NCBI GenBank assembly: GCA_044507975.1
Contig: JBIQIQ010000043.1
Location: 1-16,893, forward strand
Direction: 5' to 3'
Source of the DNA: DASRWD01 sp044507975
GTDB lineage: Bacteria > Deinococcota > Deinococci > Deinococcales > Trueperaceae
DNA length: 16,893 nucleotides
Shown: positions 14,760 through 16,893 of the stretch, in pieces
Numbering within the stretch: position 1 is the stretch's first letter
How the letters are laid out: every line of letters begins with the position of its first letter
Translations under genes and position numbers: made by a program
The notes under the pieces: generated by a model
What the model was told of the DNA's origin: nothing
Databases searched by the model: none
The model's input: only the letters and a program-made list of their open reading frames with translations

Positions 14760-15263
14760 TCACAGACCGATCAGCGGACGCAGCCGCGCGAACGTGGCCG
14801 GCCCGATACCAGGCACGGCGAGGAGGTCGTCGAGCCGGGCGTACGGCCGGTGGCCGGCGATGCGCTGCGCGATCACGGGGCCGACGCCCGGCAGGCCCTG
14901 GAGCTCGGCCAGCGAGGCCCGGTTCAGGGACACGCGGGGAGCGCCGCTACCCTCCGCGGCGCGGCCCGGCACGTGGACGCTCTGGCCGTCGCTGAGGGGC
15001 GCAGCGTGGCGCACGAGGTCGTGCGCTGCCGTGGGCAACAGCCCGCCCGCCAGGCTCACGGCGTCCTCGACCCGGGCGCCGAACGGCAGCTGGTACACCC
15101 CGGGGCGGGCCACCTCGCCGAGGACGGCGACCTCCAGAGGCGGCTGCTCCACGACGAGCGGCGCCGGCCGGGCCAGCGCCCGCGGCACGAGCGCGACGGC
15201 GCCCCCGGCCAGGCAGGCGCCAGCGAGCAGGACCGTGAGCAGGTTCTCGCCGGGACCGGTCAC
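14760..15263 (-). CDS. comEA: ComEA DNA-binding competence protein
   Basis: ComEA binds incoming double-stranded DNA outside the cytoplasmic membrane and hands it to ComEC. The 167 residues show an N-terminal anchor (about 8-29, LLTVLLAGACLAGGAVALV). An SLBB-type domain follows (about 42-98, EVAVLGEVARPGVYQLPFGA), then a C-terminal helix-hairpin-helix pair: LPGVGPVIAQRI (124-135) and VPGIGPATFARL (150-161). The long ComEA form with an SLBB domain is the Gram-positive-like architecture. GTG at 15263 has no Shine-Dalgarno, but TAGCCT ends 6 nt upstream. The gene heads the minus-strand run right after the sodA terminator, so it must have its own promoter. ComEC starts 1 nt after its stop. Confidence 0.94.
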   Translation of the reverse strand: MTGPGENLLTVLLAGACLAGGAVALVPRALARPAPLVVEQPPLEVAVLGEVARPGVYQLPFGARVEDAVSLAGGLLPTAAHDLVRHAAPLSDGQSVHVPGRAAEGSGAPRVSLNRASLAELQGLPGVGPVIAQRIAGHRPYARLDDLLAVPGIGPATFARLRPLIGL

Positions 15264-15269
15264 CCAGGC

Positions 15270-15275
15270 AGGCTA
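15270..15275 (-). promoter_or_regulatory. Leaderless-type -10 box for comEA and the downstream run
   Basis: TAGCCT on the minus strand lies 6 nt before the comEA GTG and 8 nt after the T-rich tail of the sodA terminator. No -35 match is evident. Because a terminator separates comEA from sodA, this is the most probable promoter of the comEA to EamA gene run. Confidence 0.5.
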
Positions 15276-15282
15276 GGTGGCA

Positions 15283-15323
15283 AGACAAGAGCGGCCGGAG
15301 CCCCGATAGAGCTCCGGCCGCTC
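15283..15323 (-). terminator. Intrinsic terminator downstream of sodA
   Basis: Perfect 13-bp GC-rich arms (15289-15301 and 15311-15323) enclose a 9-nt loop. In the direction of sodA transcription the stem is followed by TTGTCTTG, a T-rich tail that stands out in this GC-rich DNA. It sits 72 nt after the sodA stop and just before the comEA promoter, so it insulates the two units. Confidence 0.85.
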
Positions 15324-15395
15324 GGTCCTCGTTCTTCGCCTAGGCCGCCTGGGTGCTCACCCGCGAGGGCGGCCTGCGCCGGCGGGACGCCTGGG

Positions 15396-16007
<612 letters not shown>

Positions 16008-16098
16008 GTTGATGCTCTCCCTTCACTTCGCTCGGCTGTGGCTCTGTAGGCCAGGGCGCGGCCGGAGCGGCACGCGCCGGTGGAAGACGTCCAGGAAG

Positions 16099-16107
16099 AG
16101 TGTAGCA
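16099..16107 (-). promoter_or_regulatory. Extended -10 promoter for sodA
   Basis: The minus strand reads TGCTACACT, an extended -10 (TGnTAnnnT), about 92 nt before the sodA ATG. Transcription would start near 16092, giving a leader of about 85 nt with the Shine-Dalgarno at its end. No -35 is seen. The 8-nt palindrome CACATGTG (16113-16120) lies just upstream and could be an operator half or chance. The rest of the 199-nt gap (16008-16206) shows no gene. Confidence 0.55.
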
Positions 16108-16206
16108 GAGGTCACATGTGGGCCGGGTTCTCGCGGCTGCACGGCTTCGGCCATGCGCCTCGCCATCCCGCGGCCGCGGAGGAGGGCTCGCGCCACCCGC
16201 CAGGAC

Positions 16207-16893
16207 CTACCAGGTACCCGGGGCCCACGGGCGGACGACCACCCGACCGACGGTGCGGCCCGCGAGCATCAGCTCGATCTGCTCCTCCAACTCGCCGAGG
16301 CCGACCGTCTTCGTCAGGCCCTCGATGGCCGCGGGGTCCTCGCGCCACGCGCTCGCGAGCTCGTCCCACGCGGCGACGCGCTCCGCGTGCCCGGCGTGCT
16401 GGCTGTCGACGCCGAGCAGCGCCACGCCCCTGAGGACGAACGGGTAGACGGTCGTCGCCAGTTCGGCGCCGCCCACCAGCCCGCAGGCGGCCACGGCCCC
16501 GCCGACGGCGGTGCGCTTGAGGAGGTTGGCGAGCGTCGCCCCGCCGACGGTGTCGACGGCTCCGGCCAGCTCGCCCCGCAGCAGAGGGCGGCCTTCGGCC
16601 TGCGCGAGCTCGTCGCGCTGGGCGATGCGGGCGGCGCCGAGGCGCCGCAGCAGCCCCTCCGCCGCGGCGGTGCCAGTGCTGGCGACCACCTCGTAGCCGG
16701 CGCGGGCCGCGAGCCACACCGCGAGGCTGCCGACGCCTCCGGAGGCGCCCGTCACCACCAGGGGCCCGAGCTCCGGCGCCGCCCCGGCGGCAGCGATGCG
16801 ACGCAGGGCGATGGCCGCCGTGAGCCCCGCTGTCCCCAGCGCCATGGCGGGGTCGGGCGGCAGGTCGGCCGGCGGGGGCAGCAGCCAGTCTCC
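16207..16893 (-). CDS. Zinc-independent MDR oxidoreductase, AcuI/YhdH type (N-terminus beyond window)
   Basis: This is the C-terminal 228 residues of an NADPH-dependent medium-chain reductase; family members are about 325-330 long, so roughly 100 residues lie past the right edge. The frame is open through 16893; the ATG at 16845 is internal (DPAMALGTAGLTAAIAL, a family hallmark). The nucleotide-binding loop TGASGGVGS (about fragment residues 48-56) is clear, followed by GYEVVASTG and DTVGGATLANLL. The ending WAPGTW fits the YhdH/AcuI subgroup, which includes acrylyl-CoA reductase and putative quinone reductases. No zinc-ligand cysteines are seen in the visible part. The natural substrate is not certain. 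It is separated from sodA by 199 nt with no clear terminator. Confidence 0.9.
   Translation of the reverse strand, partial: GDWLLPPPADLPPDPAMALGTAGLTAAIALRRIAAAGAAPELGPLVVTGASGGVGSLAVWLAARAGYEVVASTGTAAAEGLLRRLGAARIAQRDELAQAEGRPLLRGELAGAVDTVGGATLANLLKRTAVGGAVAACGLVGGAELATTVYPFVLRGVALLGVDSQHAGHAERVAAWDELASAWREDPAAIEGLTKTVGLGELEEQIELMLAGRTVGRVVVRPWAPGTW

Noticed and set aside
12458..14995. 845-codon plus-strand open frame opposite comEC
   Set aside because: Composition is low-complexity Arg/Gln/His/Gly without domains. The opposite strand encodes a complete ComEC with all motifs.
16168..16179. CCGCGGCCGCGG palindrome after the AcuI-like gene as a terminator or operator
   Set aside because: It is a short GC-only palindrome with no T-rich tail, expected by chance in this composition.

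Overview
The window is a stretch of chromosomal, very GC-rich bacterial DNA with tightly packed genes and many GTG starts. No mobile element, CRISPR array, tRNA or rRNA was seen. The best taxonomic hint is the superoxide dismutase, which carries the Mn-type NQD signature and a C-terminus (KRYAAAR) that closely resembles Deinococcus MnSOD from memory. A complete comEA-comEC pair, PlsY, a four-gene phenylacetyl-CoA epoxidase cluster behind a TetR gene, and several starts with a TANNNT box 6-7 nt upstream and no Shine-Dalgarno all fit Deinococcota. The GC content suggests a Truepera-like lineage. This placement is inference.

Layout. (1) 2-3118, plus strand: the C-terminal part of a TetR regulator, then paaA, paaB, paaC and paaD, each touching or overlapping the next. 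They encode the multicomponent phenylacetyl-CoA epoxidase. PaaB is a tandem duplication, and no paaE reductase follows. (2) 3198-6669, minus strand: a rhomboid protease with an unusual N-terminal membrane plus helical-repeat region, followed by a long acyl-CoA dehydrogenase that points tail-to-tail at the paa operon. (3) 6670-6786: a divergent promoter region with a perfect 17-bp hairpin. (4) 6787-7401, plus strand: plsY (phospholipid synthesis), whose 3' end overlaps the next gene. (5) 7385-15263, minus strand: one continuous run read as comEA, comEC, Ser/Thr kinase, holA, meaB, coaD, hslO, EamA transporter. All junctions are 1-nt gaps or 1-4 nt overlaps except meaB/coaD (26 nt). (6) 15283-15323: a clear intrinsic terminator for sodA (15396-16007, minus), which has its own extended -10 promoter. 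(7) 16207-16893, minus strand: an AcuI/YhdH-type quinone or acrylyl-CoA reductase, cut by the window end.

How it works together. The left part is aromatic and fatty acyl-CoA catabolism: the epoxidase and an acyl-CoA dehydrogenase both act on CoA thioesters. The right part combines DNA uptake (ComEA, ComEC), replication (HolA), cofactor supply (CoaD), B12-enzyme maintenance (MeaB) and redox proteostasis (Hsp33, SodA). A minimal, possibly atypical kinase is translationally coupled between the DNA-uptake channel and the clamp-loader subunit.

The items most worth a second look are the leaderless-type promoter pattern, the duplicated PaaB, a second cysteine quartet in Hsp33, the membrane/repeat/rhomboid fusion, the kinase in the comEC-holA junction, and the perfect hairpins at 6724-6763, 12477-12500 and 12803-12831. 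I found no obviously new multi-gene defence or mobile system. Intergenic spaces are all under 200 bases.
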